DNA from: an uncultured bacterium
Lineage (GTDB): Bacteria > Bacillota > Clostridia > UBA1381
Assembly (NCBI GenBank): GCA_905215805.1
Contig: CAJMRL010000017.1
Coordinates: 1-57,627, forward strand
Length of the DNA stretch: 57,627 nucleotides
Direction of reading: 5' to 3'
Shown here: one piece after another, positions 1 to 8,503 of the stretch
Layout: each line of letters starts with the position of its first letter
How positions within the stretch are numbered: the stretch's first letter is position 1
The notes under the pieces: model-generated
Told to the model about the DNA's origin: nothing
The model's input: the letters and a program-made list of their open reading frames with translations, nothing else
The model's database searches: none
Made by a program: the position numbers and the translations under genes

Positions 1-73
1 CAAAAATCGCTTATTGATATTGCACAACTGTAAGAATCTGTATAGAGTGATTTATTATACTTGGATTTTTGTT

Positions 74-802
74 CTAATATGTATGTTTGCCATGGTGTCC
101 TCTGTTATTTCCGTAGCCATTTCCGTTGCCATGACTGTAATCCGTTCCTGTATAGCTGCTTATTTTTTCTCGTATCTCTCGCATTGTCATGCCACTTATT
201 TCATCCGGAGTTATATTGGGTTCATATTTTTTTAACTCTGTATATGCTCTATATTTTCCCGGAGTGAGACCATAATTGCGTGCCTCCTGTGCTTCTTCGT
301 CACTTACATCATAACAATACATGTGAGTCTGAGTGTGACAATTTTCAACAGCAGTTATGATCTCTTCGTTTTTTTGTATATTTCCGCCGGACACTGTAAC
401 AACTACATCAGCACCATTCTCAGTATACTCTTGCACTGACTCACTATTAAGAAGACTTTCTACCGCATCAGTATATTTCATGTTTTTTATATCGGTATTT
501 TCTACCAATTTTTTGCCGTCCTCATTATACCCGGTTACATTTATGACTCTGTCAAATCGATTGATTCCGAACTCAATAGAAGGATTTATATCTATACTTA
601 ACGCATAAACAGGTGTAAAATACATATTATATCCAAACACCGCTGCTGCAAATACCGCTGCACACGCTGCTGCCGAGACCATCGGCGCTGCATGAAATCT
701 ATACTTTACTCTACGTTTTGTAATTAATTCGGATACTGATTTTTTAGTTTTTTGTTTCAAGTCCTCATCAGCATGAATACTGCTAAGTGCACTATATATC
801 AT
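74..802 (-). CDS. Membrane anti-sigma factor, RsgI-like
   Basis: Probable membrane-spanning anti-sigma factor that restrains the ECF sigma factor encoded just upstream. The 242-residue product has a short cytoplasmic N-terminus, one membrane segment at about residues 39-61, and an outer region with the Asp-Ile-Asn-Pro-Ser and Asn-Glu-Asp-Gly motifs typical of the RsgI middle domain. The C-terminal tail is rich in His, Gly, Asn and Tyr. I chose the ATG at 802 because it overlaps the sigma-factor stop by 11 bases, which suggests translational coupling; a longer reading frame to 853 lies inside the sigma gene. The signal sensed is unknown. A role in metal or cell-surface sensing is inference from the tail. 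Confidence 0.72.
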   Translation of the reverse strand: MIYSALSSIHADEDLKQKTKKSVSELITKRRVKYRFHAAPMVSAAACAAVFAAAVFGYNMYFTPVYALSIDINPSIEFGINRFDRVINVTGYNEDGKKLVENTDIKNMKYTDAVESLLNSESVQEYTENGADVVVTVSGGNIQKNEEIITAVENCHTQTHMYCYDVSDEEAQEARNYGLTPGKYRAYTELKKYEPNITPDEISGMTMREIREKISSYTGTDYSHGNGNGYGNNRGHHGKHTY

Positions 803-1280
803 GTTCAAACTTATCACCCAGCCTTTCTTTAAGAGCTGATCTCGCACGGGCAAGATGCGTGTACACGGTATTTACTCGTTTATGTATCATCTTTCCTATC
901 TCTTCAGCCGAATAACCCTCATAATAATAAAGATATACAACCTCCTTATATTTTTGAGGCAGAGCCCTAACTGCTTCAATTACATCGCTGTCCCTATTCG
1001 GCATCTCTGACATAAGCTCTTTAACTTCTTCAAGAGGGACGTTTTTACGCCTAAACGCACTCTTTAAAATGTCTTTGCACTCGTTTACCGTTACGCGTAT
1101 TATCCATGCTTTTTCGTGCTCCGTATTTTTAAAAGACACGGGGCTAAGGACGTATTTTATAAATACATTTTGAAATACGTCCTCAGTATCAGCATAGTTT
1201 TTAAGATATATCATGCACAGTCGCCGCACAGTGTCAGCATACAATTCAATGGCCCTATTTGCCTCCTGTTCATTTCGCAT
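792..1280 (-). CDS. ECF-type RNA polymerase sigma factor
   Basis: A 162-residue sigma-70 family factor of the extracytoplasmic-function group. Region 2 spans about residues 10-75, including the Asp-rich Ala-Asp-Thr-Glu-Asp-Val-Phe-Gln segment. Region 4 spans about residues 103-155, with a helix-turn-helix around Tyr-Ser-Ala-Glu-Glu-Ile-Gly. There is no region 1 or 3, as expected for the group. The gene starts 25 bases after the small secreted-protein gene and overlaps the anti-sigma gene, so the three probably form one operon. ECF factors commonly transcribe their own operon; that is assumed here, not shown. Confidence 0.88.
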   Translation of the reverse strand: MRNEQEANRAIELYADTVRRLCMIYLKNYADTEDVFQNVFIKYVLSPVSFKNTEHEKAWIIRVTVNECKDILKSAFRRKNVPLEEVKELMSEMPNRDSDVIEAVRALPQKYKEVVYLYYYEGYSAEEIGKMIHKRVNTVYTHLARARSALKERLGDKFEHDI

Positions 1281-1305
1281 AATATTCCCCCGTATCTGTC
1301 AAGTT

Positions 1306-1542
1306 TTATCTGCGGCAGTGACCTCCGTAACCTATACCTTGACCACCATGATGATAACCGCTGTAATCACAATAATATCCGTTTCCATATCCGCAGCGTT
1401 CACCGTTGTAATAATCGCACACGCCATCATTATTCGCATCAACATACCTCTGTCCGTGTCCGCCATATGCCGCTGCTGTTGCAGTTGCAAGCATTATAAA
1501 AGTCGATGCCACTGCCAAAACCTTAAATAACTTCTTTTTCAT
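1306..1542 (-). CDS. Small secreted EF-hand-like, His/Gly/Tyr-rich protein
   Basis: A 78-residue exported protein. Residues 1-25 form a signal peptide (Lys-rich start, hydrophobic core, Ala-rich end). Residues 34-42 fit a calcium-binding loop pattern, Asp-Ala-Asn-Asn-Asp-Gly-Val-Cys-Asp, like those in dockerin or EF-hand loops. The remainder is rich in His, Gly and Tyr and has four Cys. A good ribosome binding site (aggagg) lies at 1551-1556. It is the first gene of the sigma/anti-sigma operon. A metal-binding or cell-surface role is inferred from composition; no named family was recognised. Confidence 0.62.
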   Translation of the reverse strand: MKKKLFKVLAVASTFIMLATATAAAYGGHGQRYVDANNDGVCDYYNGERCGYGNGYYCDYSGYHHGGQGIGYGGHCRR

Positions 1543-1746
1543 TTTCTTTCCCTCCTGTTTGATATTATTCGGTTAAACTTTGTTCTTAACCCCTTTCATA
1601 TATAATACGATTAAGCAACACGAATCCTTTCAATATAATTAAAATATTTTAAAAATTTTTAAATTCATGTCATAAAGGAAAAGCTTTAATTGATATTATA
1701 CAATGATCATCAACAAAATTCAATACCTCTTCTATATTTTTATCTA

Positions 1747-2016
1747 TTACTCTGAGGTGGCAGTTGTTACAGCTATTAAAACAATATTATTTTTAGCCTT
1801 TATAATTCCATTTCCGCATATAAATTGTTTTTTATTTTCATTTAAATCTTTGATTACAACCATACCATCATTTATTAAACCTACATATGAGGTATGGTTG
1901 GATAAAATTCCAATATCACCGACTGTAGTCCTTACTTTTATATAGCTTATCTCTCCTTGATATATTATTTTATTAGGAGTTATTATTTTTAAAATTAATT
2001 CGTCAATATTTCTCAC
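1747..2016 (-). CDS. atpC: ATP synthase epsilon subunit, short form
   Basis: Epsilon subunit of the F1 central stalk. Its 89 residues match only the N-terminal beta-sandwich domain, including Gly-Asp-Ile-Gly-Ile-Leu-Ser-Asn-His-Thr. The C-terminal two-helix domain, present in the usual 130-140 residue protein, is absent. Two stop codons (TAA, TAG) follow directly, so this is not an obvious one-base frameshift. The start overlaps the atpD stop by 4 bases (ATGA). The missing helical domain is the part that inhibits ATP hydrolysis in other bacteria, so regulation of this enzyme may differ. Confidence 0.9.
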   Translation of the reverse strand: MRNIDELILKIITPNKIIYQGEISYIKVRTTVGDIGILSNHTSYVGLINDGMVVIKDLNENKKQFICGNGIIKAKNNIVLIAVTTATSE

Positions 2017-3401
2017 TTCTTTGCCTTTTCCAAAACCTCATCTATTGATCCGGAAAATAAAAATGCTGATTCCGGAATATTATCATATTTGCCATCTATA
2101 ATTCCTCTAAAACCTTTTATATTTTCGCTGATTGGAACATATCTTCCCTGCATTCCCGTAAATTGCTCGGCAACTGTAAAAGGTTGAGAAAGGAATCTTT
2201 GGATTTTTCTTGCTCTGTTTACTGTTTGTTTATCTTCATCAGAAAGCTCATCCATTCCCATTATTGCTATTATGTCTTGAAGCTCATTATATCGCTGTAA
2301 AATGTTTTGGACATCTCGAGCAGTCTTATAATGTTCTTCACCTACAATTTCCGGAGTAAGAATTCTTGACGTAGATTCCAAAGGATCAACAGCCGGATAT
2401 ATTCCTATAGACGCAATATTTCTTGAAAGAACTGTTGTTGCATCCAAATGTGCAAATGTTGTCGCCGGAGCCGGATCCGTCAAATCATCAGCCGGAACAT
2501 AAACAGCCTGTACTGATGTTATTGAGCCATTTTTGGTTGATGATATCCGCTCCTGGAGTGCTCCCATTTCAGTTGCAAGAGTAGGTTGATAACCTACTGC
2601 TGAAGGAACTCTACCCAACAGAGCGGATACTTCTGAACCTGCCTGAGTAAATCTGAATATATTATCAATAAAGAGCAGCACATCTTGCCCTTCATTATCT
2701 CTGAAATATTCAGCCATGGTAAGTCCTGATAATGCGACTCGCATCCTTGCTCCCGGTGGTTCATTCATCTGTCCGTACACAAGAGCAGTTTTTTCTATAA
2801 CTCCCGATTCCTGCATTTCTCTGTATAAATCGTTCCCTTCTCTTGTACGCTCCCCTACTCCGGTAAAGACCGATATTCCTCCATGCCTTGTGGCTATATT
2901 ATTGATAAGCTCCATGATAAGCACTGTTTTTCCTACACCTGCACCTCCGAATAGACCTATCTTTCCTCCTTTTGCATACGGAGCTATTAAATCAACAACC
3001 TTTATCCCCGTTTCCAATATCTCCATATTGCTGTTCTGCTCATCATATGACGGGGCATTTCTATGAATACATCTTCTTTCGCTGCTTTTAGGTGCAGACT
3101 TATTATCTATAGGCTCTCCTAAAAGATTAAACATTCTCCCCAAAACACAATCTCCAACAGGTACTGTAATTCCGCTCCCTGTATCAACCGCATCCATTCC
3201 ACGTCTTAAGCCGTCGGTTGCGTTCATTGCTATACATCTAACCATGTCATCACCAATATGCTGTGAAGCTTCACATATCACTTTTTCTTTTCCATTATAT
3301 ATTTCTATTGCGTTCAGCAGCTTTGGTAAATTTCCATTTTCAAATCTTATATCTATTACCGGTCCGGCAATACGCACTATTTTACCCGTATACTTCATCA
3401 T
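2013..3401 (-). CDS. atpD: ATP synthase F1 beta subunit
   Basis: Catalytic beta subunit, 462 residues. The Walker A loop Gly-Gly-Ala-Gly-Val-Gly-Lys-Thr is near residue 152, the Gly-Glu-Arg-Thr-Arg-Glu-Gly-Asn segment carries the catalytic Glu, and a Walker B type strand Val-Leu-Leu-Phe-Ile-Asp-Asn follows. It lies nine bases after atpG and overlaps atpC by 4 bases. Two Met codons occur in a row at the start; the second could equally be used. It forms the catalytic hexamer with alpha at the inner face of the membrane. Confidence 0.97.
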   Translation of the reverse strand: MMKYTGKIVRIAGPVIDIRFENGNLPKLLNAIEIYNGKEKVICEASQHIGDDMVRCIAMNATDGLRRGMDAVDTGSGITVPVGDCVLGRMFNLLGEPIDNKSAPKSSERRCIHRNAPSYDEQNSNMEILETGIKVVDLIAPYAKGGKIGLFGGAGVGKTVLIMELINNIATRHGGISVFTGVGERTREGNDLYREMQESGVIEKTALVYGQMNEPPGARMRVALSGLTMAEYFRDNEGQDVLLFIDNIFRFTQAGSEVSALLGRVPSAVGYQPTLATEMGALQERISSTKNGSITSVQAVYVPADDLTDPAPATTFAHLDATTVLSRNIASIGIYPAVDPLESTSRILTPEIVGEEHYKTARDVQNILQRYNELQDIIAIMGMDELSDEDKQTVNRARKIQRFLSQPFTVAEQFTGMQGRYVPISENIKGFRGIIDGKYDNIPESAFLFSGSIDEVLEKAKK

Positions 3402-3410
3402 ATCCCCCTG

Positions 3411-4241
3411 TTATAATATTCCCGCTCCGGATACTATTTCACTAAGTTCTTGAGTAACCGCACTCTGTCTTGCTCTGTTATAATCCATATATAAACTATC
3501 AAGCATTTCATCTGCACTTTTTGTGGCAGCTTCCATTGCAACCCTTCTGGACGCCGTTTCACACAAAAAGGCTTCTTTTATCATACTGTAAATCGCAGCA
3601 ACAATATATTGAAAAATCAAATTTTTTAAAACTGCCTCTAAAGACGGCTCATAAACAGTAACTGACCGTTTTGCATTTTCTTTTTTATCTATATAATCCA
3701 CCGGTAAGATTCTTGTGATTTTAGTCATTTGTGAAAGCATTGTTATAAATTCCGTATGAATTATATATATATTTCTATATTTCCCTTCTATAAAGCTTTT
3801 TAATATCCATTCGGCAAGTTCATCTATATTGTCCTGTGTTATCGATTCTGTCTTTGCATATTTTATTTTACTTTCTGTAAATCTTTCGCAACTCTTTTTC
3901 CCAATTGATATAATATCCGCTTCATGAAATTTATTTGCTTCCTTAAAAATATTTATATTATATCCCCCCGCAAGTCCCCTGTCACCCGCAATTACAATAG
4001 TACACGTTTTATTACTGTTATAGTTTTCCGTAAAATAAGGAAGAGATTTTGCCTCTTTTTCGTTTGCTGCATCTAAAACTGTTTTTATAATTTCATCATA
4101 GTACTCTCGGGAACCGCATATATCATCCATTGCTTTTTTTGACTTTGATGTCGCTACAAGCTTCATGGCATTTGTAATTCTTCTTGTATTTTTTATACTC
4201 TTTATTCTGTTTTTTATATTCTTAGCAGTTTGAACTGACAT
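3411..4241 (-). CDS. atpG: ATP synthase F1 gamma subunit
   Basis: Rotor shaft subunit, 276 residues, of normal length. The N-terminal helix shows the Lys-Asn-Arg-Ile-Lys-Ser-Ile-Lys-Asn-Thr-Arg-Arg-Ile-Thr-Asn-Ala-Met family signature. The conserved C-terminal helix has the Tyr-Asn-Arg-Ala-Arg-Gln pattern followed by Thr-Gln-Glu-Leu-Ser-Glu-Ile. It lies between atpA (3 bases away) and atpD in the standard order. Confidence 0.96.
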   Translation of the reverse strand: MSVQTAKNIKNRIKSIKNTRRITNAMKLVATSKSKKAMDDICGSREYYDEIIKTVLDAANEKEAKSLPYFTENYNSNKTCTIVIAGDRGLAGGYNINIFKEANKFHEADIISIGKKSCERFTESKIKYAKTESITQDNIDELAEWILKSFIEGKYRNIYIIHTEFITMLSQMTKITRILPVDYIDKKENAKRSVTVYEPSLEAVLKNLIFQYIVAAIYSMIKEAFLCETASRRVAMEAATKSADEMLDSLYMDYNRARQSAVTQELSEIVSGAGIL

Positions 4242-4244
4242 ATA

Positions 4245-5771
4245 TTATTCTTCCTTTATAGCATTTTTATTTAGATTATACATCCTTACACAGCTTGTAA
4301 CAGCATTTTTTATTTCTTCCTCATTGGTTAAATCCTTTGTCTTTCTTATTTCTTCAATTAATTCGGGATGATGTATATCAATATATTCAAATAATTTAGT
4401 TTCGAACTCAGATATTTTATTCGCTTCAATATCTGATAAAAGATCATTTATGACAGCATAAATAATAATTATCTGATGTTCGACAGACATGGGGGAATTT
4501 CTTTTCTGTTTTAAGATTTCTACAATGCGCTCTCCCATTGCAAGTCTTTTTTTTGTATCACTGTCCAAATCGGATCCGAATTGGGAAAAGGCCTTCAATT
4601 CCCGATATTGAGAATATTCAAGCTTTAGCTTTCCGGCTACTTTTTTCATTGCTTTTATTTGAGCGTTTCCTCCAACTCTTGACACGGAAATTCCCGGGTT
4701 TACCGCCGGAATTATTCCGTTATGAAAAAGCTCTGTTTCAAGAAAAATTTGTCCGTCTGTAATTGAAATAACATTTGTAGGTATATATGCTGAAACATCT
4801 CCTGCTAAAGTCTCTATTATAGGCAATGCTGTAAGAGAGCCGCCTCCATATTCCTTTGAAAGTCTTGCGCTTCTTTCAAGGAGTCTTGAATGAAGATAAA
4901 AAACATCGCCTGGATATGCTTCTCTTCCGGGCGGACGCCTTAAAAGCAGCGAGAGAGTTCTATACGCTACAGCATGCTTTGATAAATCGTCATAAATTAT
5001 TAAAGCGTCCATACCATTTTCCATAAAATATTCTCCCATTGCACATCCTGCATAAGGAGCAATATACTGCATAGGAGCAGATTCAGACGCTGTCGCTGCT
5101 ACAACGGTAGTGTATTCCATTGCGCCGTTTTCTTCAAGCTGATTTACAATATGAGCAACGGTTGAACGTTTTTGACCTATTGCAACATAAATACAATATA
5201 CATCTTTCCCTTTTTGATTAATTATTGTATCTATCGCAATTGATGTTTTTCCTGTCTGACGATCTCCTATGATAAGTTCTCTCTGACCCTTCCCTATCGG
5301 AACCATCGAATCAATTGCTTTTATTCCCGTTTGCAGCGGCTCTTTTACACTCTCTCTTTCAATGATTCCGTGTGCTTTGGCTTCTATTGGGCGCATACAT
5401 ATATTGTTAACAGGTCCTTTTCCATCTATTGGTTCACCTAAAGCATTAAGCACTCTTGATACAATACCATTACCGCATGGAACTTCCACAACACTATTGG
5501 TCCTTGATACATTGCTGCCTTCTACAATATTCTTATCTTCCCCTAATATAATAATACTGACTGTATTTTCATCAAGATTCAGCGCTATTCCCAAAGTGCC
5601 ATCACTAAATTTTACAAGTTCATTTGACATACAGTTATCCAAGCCGTGTACAACTGCTATTCCATCCCCTACTTCTATTACCGTTCCGGTTTCTTTTAGA
5701 GAAATTTTGTTAGAATAATTTTCTATTTCTATTTTTATTAAATTTGTAATTTCATCAAGATTAAGCGGCAA
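4245..5771 (-). CDS. atpA: ATP synthase F1 alpha subunit
   Basis: Non-catalytic nucleotide-binding alpha subunit, 508 residues. The P-loop is Gly-Asp-Arg-Gln-Thr-Gly-Lys-Thr near residue 170. The Pro-Gly-Arg-Glu-Ala-Tyr-Pro-Gly-Asp-Val segment and the Ser-Val-Ser-Arg-Val-Gly-Gly arginine-finger region are intact. It starts one base after atpH and is followed closely by atpG. Confidence 0.97.
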   Translation of the reverse strand: MPLNLDEITNLIKIEIENYSNKISLKETGTVIEVGDGIAVVHGLDNCMSNELVKFSDGTLGIALNLDENTVSIIILGEDKNIVEGSNVSRTNSVVEVPCGNGIVSRVLNALGEPIDGKGPVNNICMRPIEAKAHGIIERESVKEPLQTGIKAIDSMVPIGKGQRELIIGDRQTGKTSIAIDTIINQKGKDVYCIYVAIGQKRSTVAHIVNQLEENGAMEYTTVVAATASESAPMQYIAPYAGCAMGEYFMENGMDALIIYDDLSKHAVAYRTLSLLLRRPPGREAYPGDVFYLHSRLLERSARLSKEYGGGSLTALPIIETLAGDVSAYIPTNVISITDGQIFLETELFHNGIIPAVNPGISVSRVGGNAQIKAMKKVAGKLKLEYSQYRELKAFSQFGSDLDSDTKKRLAMGERIVEILKQKRNSPMSVEHQIIIIYAVINDLLSDIEANKISEFETKLFEYIDIHHPELIEEIRKTKDLTNEEEIKNAVTSCVRMYNLNKNAIKEE

Positions 5772-5772
5772 C

Positions 5773-6303
5773 CTACCCCACCCCTTTTAAACTCTTTTTA
5801 ATAACAGCAAGTTTTTGCTTTATGCTGCCGTCATAAACTATATTCTTATATTTAACCACAATACCGCCTATAATAGATTTATCTATTATTATATTAAGTG
5901 TTATCTTTTTTCCTGTTATTTGTTCAAGCTTATTTATAAGCATCTGTTTTGTTTCTAAATTAATTTCTGATGCCGAGATCACTTCTGCAGATTCTATACC
6001 ATGATCTATATTATATAAACATAAAAATTCTTTAAAGCAAATATCAATTTCATTGATAAGCCTGTTTCGTGACAATAGCTTAAAGAAATTTAAAAGAATA
6101 GTATTAACGTTTTTGCCGAATACTCTGTCAATAATCTTTTCTTTTTCAAAAGCTTGTATAATTGGAGAATCAAGAATTTTTTTGAAATCCATATTCTTTT
6201 TTAAAATTTCTTCTATCACTTGGAACTCATTTAAAATATCGTTCTGAATCCCTTTGTGCTGGACTATTTCATATAGCGCTTTTGCGTAACTTTCGGATAT
6301 CAT
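5773..6303 (-). CDS. atpH: ATP synthase delta subunit
   Basis: Peripheral-stalk delta (OSCP-like) subunit, 176 residues, linking b to the top of F1. The N-terminal helical domain starts Ser-Tyr-Ala-Lys-Ala-Leu-Tyr-Glu. The C-terminal domain has the Ile-Ile-Gly-Gly-Ile-Val-Val-Lys and Asp-Gly-Ser-Ile-Lys-Gln-Lys-Leu motifs. It overlaps the end of atpF by 4 bases (ATGA) and ends one base before atpA. Confidence 0.94.
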   Translation of the reverse strand: MISESYAKALYEIVQHKGIQNDILNEFQVIEEILKKNMDFKKILDSPIIQAFEKEKIIDRVFGKNVNTILLNFFKLLSRNRLINEIDICFKEFLCLYNIDHGIESAEVISASEINLETKQMLINKLEQITGKKITLNIIIDKSIIGGIVVKYKNIVYDGSIKQKLAVIKKSLKGVG

Positions 6304-6794
6304 ATTTTTTCTCCAATTTCATTTATAAATTTATTAACCATATTTTCATAATCCTTTTTATTTATTTCTCGTTCAAGAATTTTTCCGGCAATATATACTG
6401 ATATTGAAGATATTTCATTTTTTACTCTTTCAGCTGCTTTAAGTTTTTCAGATTTAATTTGCTCCTTAGCTCTGAGGAGTTGCTCTTTAGCGTCGTTTTT
6501 TGCATTATTAATTATCTCATATGACTGTTTCTTTGCTGCATCCACAGCATTGTTTAATATCAAATCTGCTTTTTTCTCAGCGCTATTTAATTTATTTTTA
6601 TATTCATCAAGATACATCGCAGCTGTATTTTCTTTTTTCTCAGCTAAATTATATGTCGACTCAATTTCATTTTCTCTTTGGAGTAATATATTTTTTACAG
6701 GTTTATATAAAAAATGCCGTATTATAAAAAACAATATAATTAGATTTATCCAAGTGAAAATCAATGACCATATATCAATACTGACAAAATCCAT
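6300..6794 (-). CDS. atpF: ATP synthase b subunit
   Basis: Peripheral-stalk b subunit, 164 residues. One N-terminal membrane helix lies at about residues 8-27, followed by the short Tyr-Lys-Pro-Val link and a long charged coiled coil rich in Lys, Glu and Ala. It sits 13 bases after atpE and overlaps atpH by 4 bases. Confidence 0.94.
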   Translation of the reverse strand: MDFVSIDIWSLIFTWINLIILFFIIRHFLYKPVKNILLQRENEIESTYNLAEKKENTAAMYLDEYKNKLNSAEKKADLILNNAVDAAKKQSYEIINNAKNDAKEQLLRAKEQIKSEKLKAAERVKNEISSISVYIAGKILEREINKKDYENMVNKFINEIGEKI

Positions 6795-6807
6795 AGTTAT
6801 CCCCTCT

Positions 6808-7062
6808 TTAGAGCAATCTCACAAGCGGATTTGCAAATAATAGTATTAAAGCCACTACAAGTCCATAGATTCCCGTCGATTCGGCTACAGCACATCCGAA
6901 AAGCATGGTAGATGTAATATCTCCCTTTGCTTCAGGCTGTCTTCCTACAGCTTCCGCTGCTTTTCCGGCAGCATAGCCTTGTCCTATACCAGGACCAACC
7001 CCGGCTATCATAGCCAACCCCGCTCCTATTGCCGAAGCTGCCAATATTAATGCTCTTTCCAT
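6808..7062 (-). CDS. atpE: ATP synthase c subunit with sodium-binding signature
   Basis: Rotor ring proteolipid, 84 residues, forming a two-helix hairpin with the polar loop Arg-Gln-Pro-Glu around residues 41-44. The residues that coordinate Na+ in the Ilyobacter tartaricus c ring (Gln32, Val63, Glu65, Ser66, Thr67, Tyr70) are all present with a constant offset of four: Gln28, Val59, Glu61, Ser62, Thr63 and Tyr66. Pro24 is also conserved. This strongly suggests a sodium-coupled rather than proton-coupled enzyme. It lies between atpB and atpF. Confidence 0.96.
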   Translation of the reverse strand: MERALILAASAIGAGLAMIAGVGPGIGQGYAAGKAAEAVGRQPEAKGDITSTMLFGCAVAESTGIYGLVVALILLFANPLVRLL

Positions 7063-7093
7063 AATAATCCCTCCGTTTTTATATAATTAAATT

Positions 7094-7828
7094 TTATTCC
7101 GATACACCTGCTACAAATACCATTGTAAGCATACATATGATATAAGCTTGCAATATACTTGTAAATAAATCAAAATATATTGAAAGTACAGCAGGCAGTC
7201 CTGCTTGAAAGATTGGTATTCCTGAGATAAAGTCATTCGGTATCCAGCCTATTACCGCTTTAGATAATGCTGCTAAACCTGCATATACTAAAGCAGTTAT
7301 AACAACTCCCGCTGCGATATTTCCAAAATGCCTGAATGACATAGATATTGGATTTGCAATTTCACTAACAATATTTAATGGCGTCATTACCGCAACAGGA
7401 TGTGTAAATGATTTTATCCATCCAATTATACCATTACATCTTATATTATTCGCCTGGATCATAACAAATGTTACTATTGACCAGCCAAGCGTTGTGTTTA
7501 AATCAGCTGTTGGAGGTCGAAGACCTATAAGTCCTGTCAGGCTTGAAAATGCAGAGAAAATAAAAAGAGTTAGTATATATGGAGAAAATCTTACATATTT
7601 ATCACCCATAATATCTTTTACTAAATCATCCGCTTTTATTACTATAAATTCAGCAAGAAGTTGTTTTTTCCCTGGATTCCTTGTTTTTAATCCATGCGTA
7701 AGAATTAGGCATAGAATAGTAATTAATGCCATTACTATCCATGAATTTACTATAGTTTCCGATATATCAATACCTTTTAATAAAGGAATTTCAAATATAA
7801 TCTTTGGTCCTGTTATATTAGCTGTCAT
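7094..7828 (-). CDS. atpB: ATP synthase a subunit
   Basis: Membrane stator subunit, 244 residues, with five to six hydrophobic segments, providing the ion half-channels beside the c ring. The essential arginine is in the Met-Ser-Phe-Arg-His-Phe-Gly-Asn motif. It overlaps the end of atpI by 4 bases and precedes atpE by 31 bases. The ion specificity is better read from atpE. Confidence 0.95.
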   Translation of the reverse strand: MTANITGPKIIFEIPLLKGIDISETIVNSWIVMALITILCLILTHGLKTRNPGKKQLLAEFIVIKADDLVKDIMGDKYVRFSPYILTLFIFSAFSSLTGLIGLRPPTADLNTTLGWSIVTFVMIQANNIRCNGIIGWIKSFTHPVAVMTPLNIVSEIANPISMSFRHFGNIAAGVVITALVYAGLAALSKAVIGWIPNDFISGIPIFQAGLPAVLSIYFDLFTSILQAYIICMLTMVFVAGVSE

Positions 7829-8220
7829 TTTTCATCACTTCTTTTCCTTATTGATGTGAATCCATATATACGTATTATTAGCTGAGGAAATATAATAGGA
7901 ATTATAGCTGCCAAGTAATTGATATACTCTGCCTTTATTGACCAGATAACGAACACAGCCGTAAGAAAGAACCTTGCAACGTACGATAATTCAGCTGTAA
8001 GATTCGCTTTTGCTTTCTCCTCTTTTGAAAGCATTTTTTCCACTGTAATAGCCAATAGGATAAAATTCAATATCGAATAAAAAGCTCCAGCTATTCCTCC
8101 TAAAATTACCTTGCTGTTAAAGTTCCTGCTAATAGCAAATATGATAAGCATTATGGCTGTAAGCAATAATGAGCCTATAGAAATAATTGCTATACTTTTT
8201 AATGTTTCTCTTGATAACAT
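7825..8220 (-). CDS. atpI: ATP synthase accessory protein I
   Basis: A 131-residue membrane protein with four predicted hydrophobic segments, first gene of the operon. AtpI-type proteins assist c-ring assembly and possibly magnesium or calcium supply. Sequence conservation in this family is low, so the call rests on size, topology and position directly upstream of atpB with a 4-base overlap. Confidence 0.8.
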   Translation of the reverse strand: MLSRETLKSIAIISIGSLLLTAIMLIIFAISRNFNSKVILGGIAGAFYSILNFILLAITVEKMLSKEEKAKANLTAELSYVARFFLTAVFVIWSIKAEYINYLAAIIPIIFPQLIIRIYGFTSIRKRSDEK

Positions 8221-8323
8221 AATCTTTCTCCGTTTTTTATATGTAATATTAATATGTGTAAATATATTTTTTTTATTATAGAATTTATTATTTTATTTTA
8301 ATATAGCTATGAATAAATTTAAA

Positions 8324-8353
8324 ATACTATTTAGATATAATGGTACATTTCAA
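8324..8353 (-). promoter_or_regulatory. Predicted sigma-A promoter of the atp operon
   Basis: On the minus strand a TTGAAA -35 box (8348-8353) and a TAGTAT -10 box (8324-8329) are separated by 18 bases, about 100 bases before atpI. Reasonable but not perfect match. Confidence 0.45.
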
Positions 8354-8413
8354 CAAAAATTGTTGTTTTTTTGCTTAAAAACAGTGTTCTTTTCCAGTTT
8401 ACAAGTCGGGCTA

Positions 8414-8442
8414 TTGACATTAAATTCAAAATGTTATATAAT
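8414..8442 (+). promoter_or_regulatory. Consensus sigma-A promoter of the SCP2 gene
   Basis: TTGACA (8414-8419) and TATAAT (8437-8442) are both perfect matches, with a 17-base spacer, about 60 bases before the start codon. A strong constitutive promoter is expected. Confidence 0.85.
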
Positions 8443-8503
8443 AAATATACGCAAAAAATTATACGTAAAAAATAACTTAATCCTTTGAAAGGGGTAATTA
8501 ATT

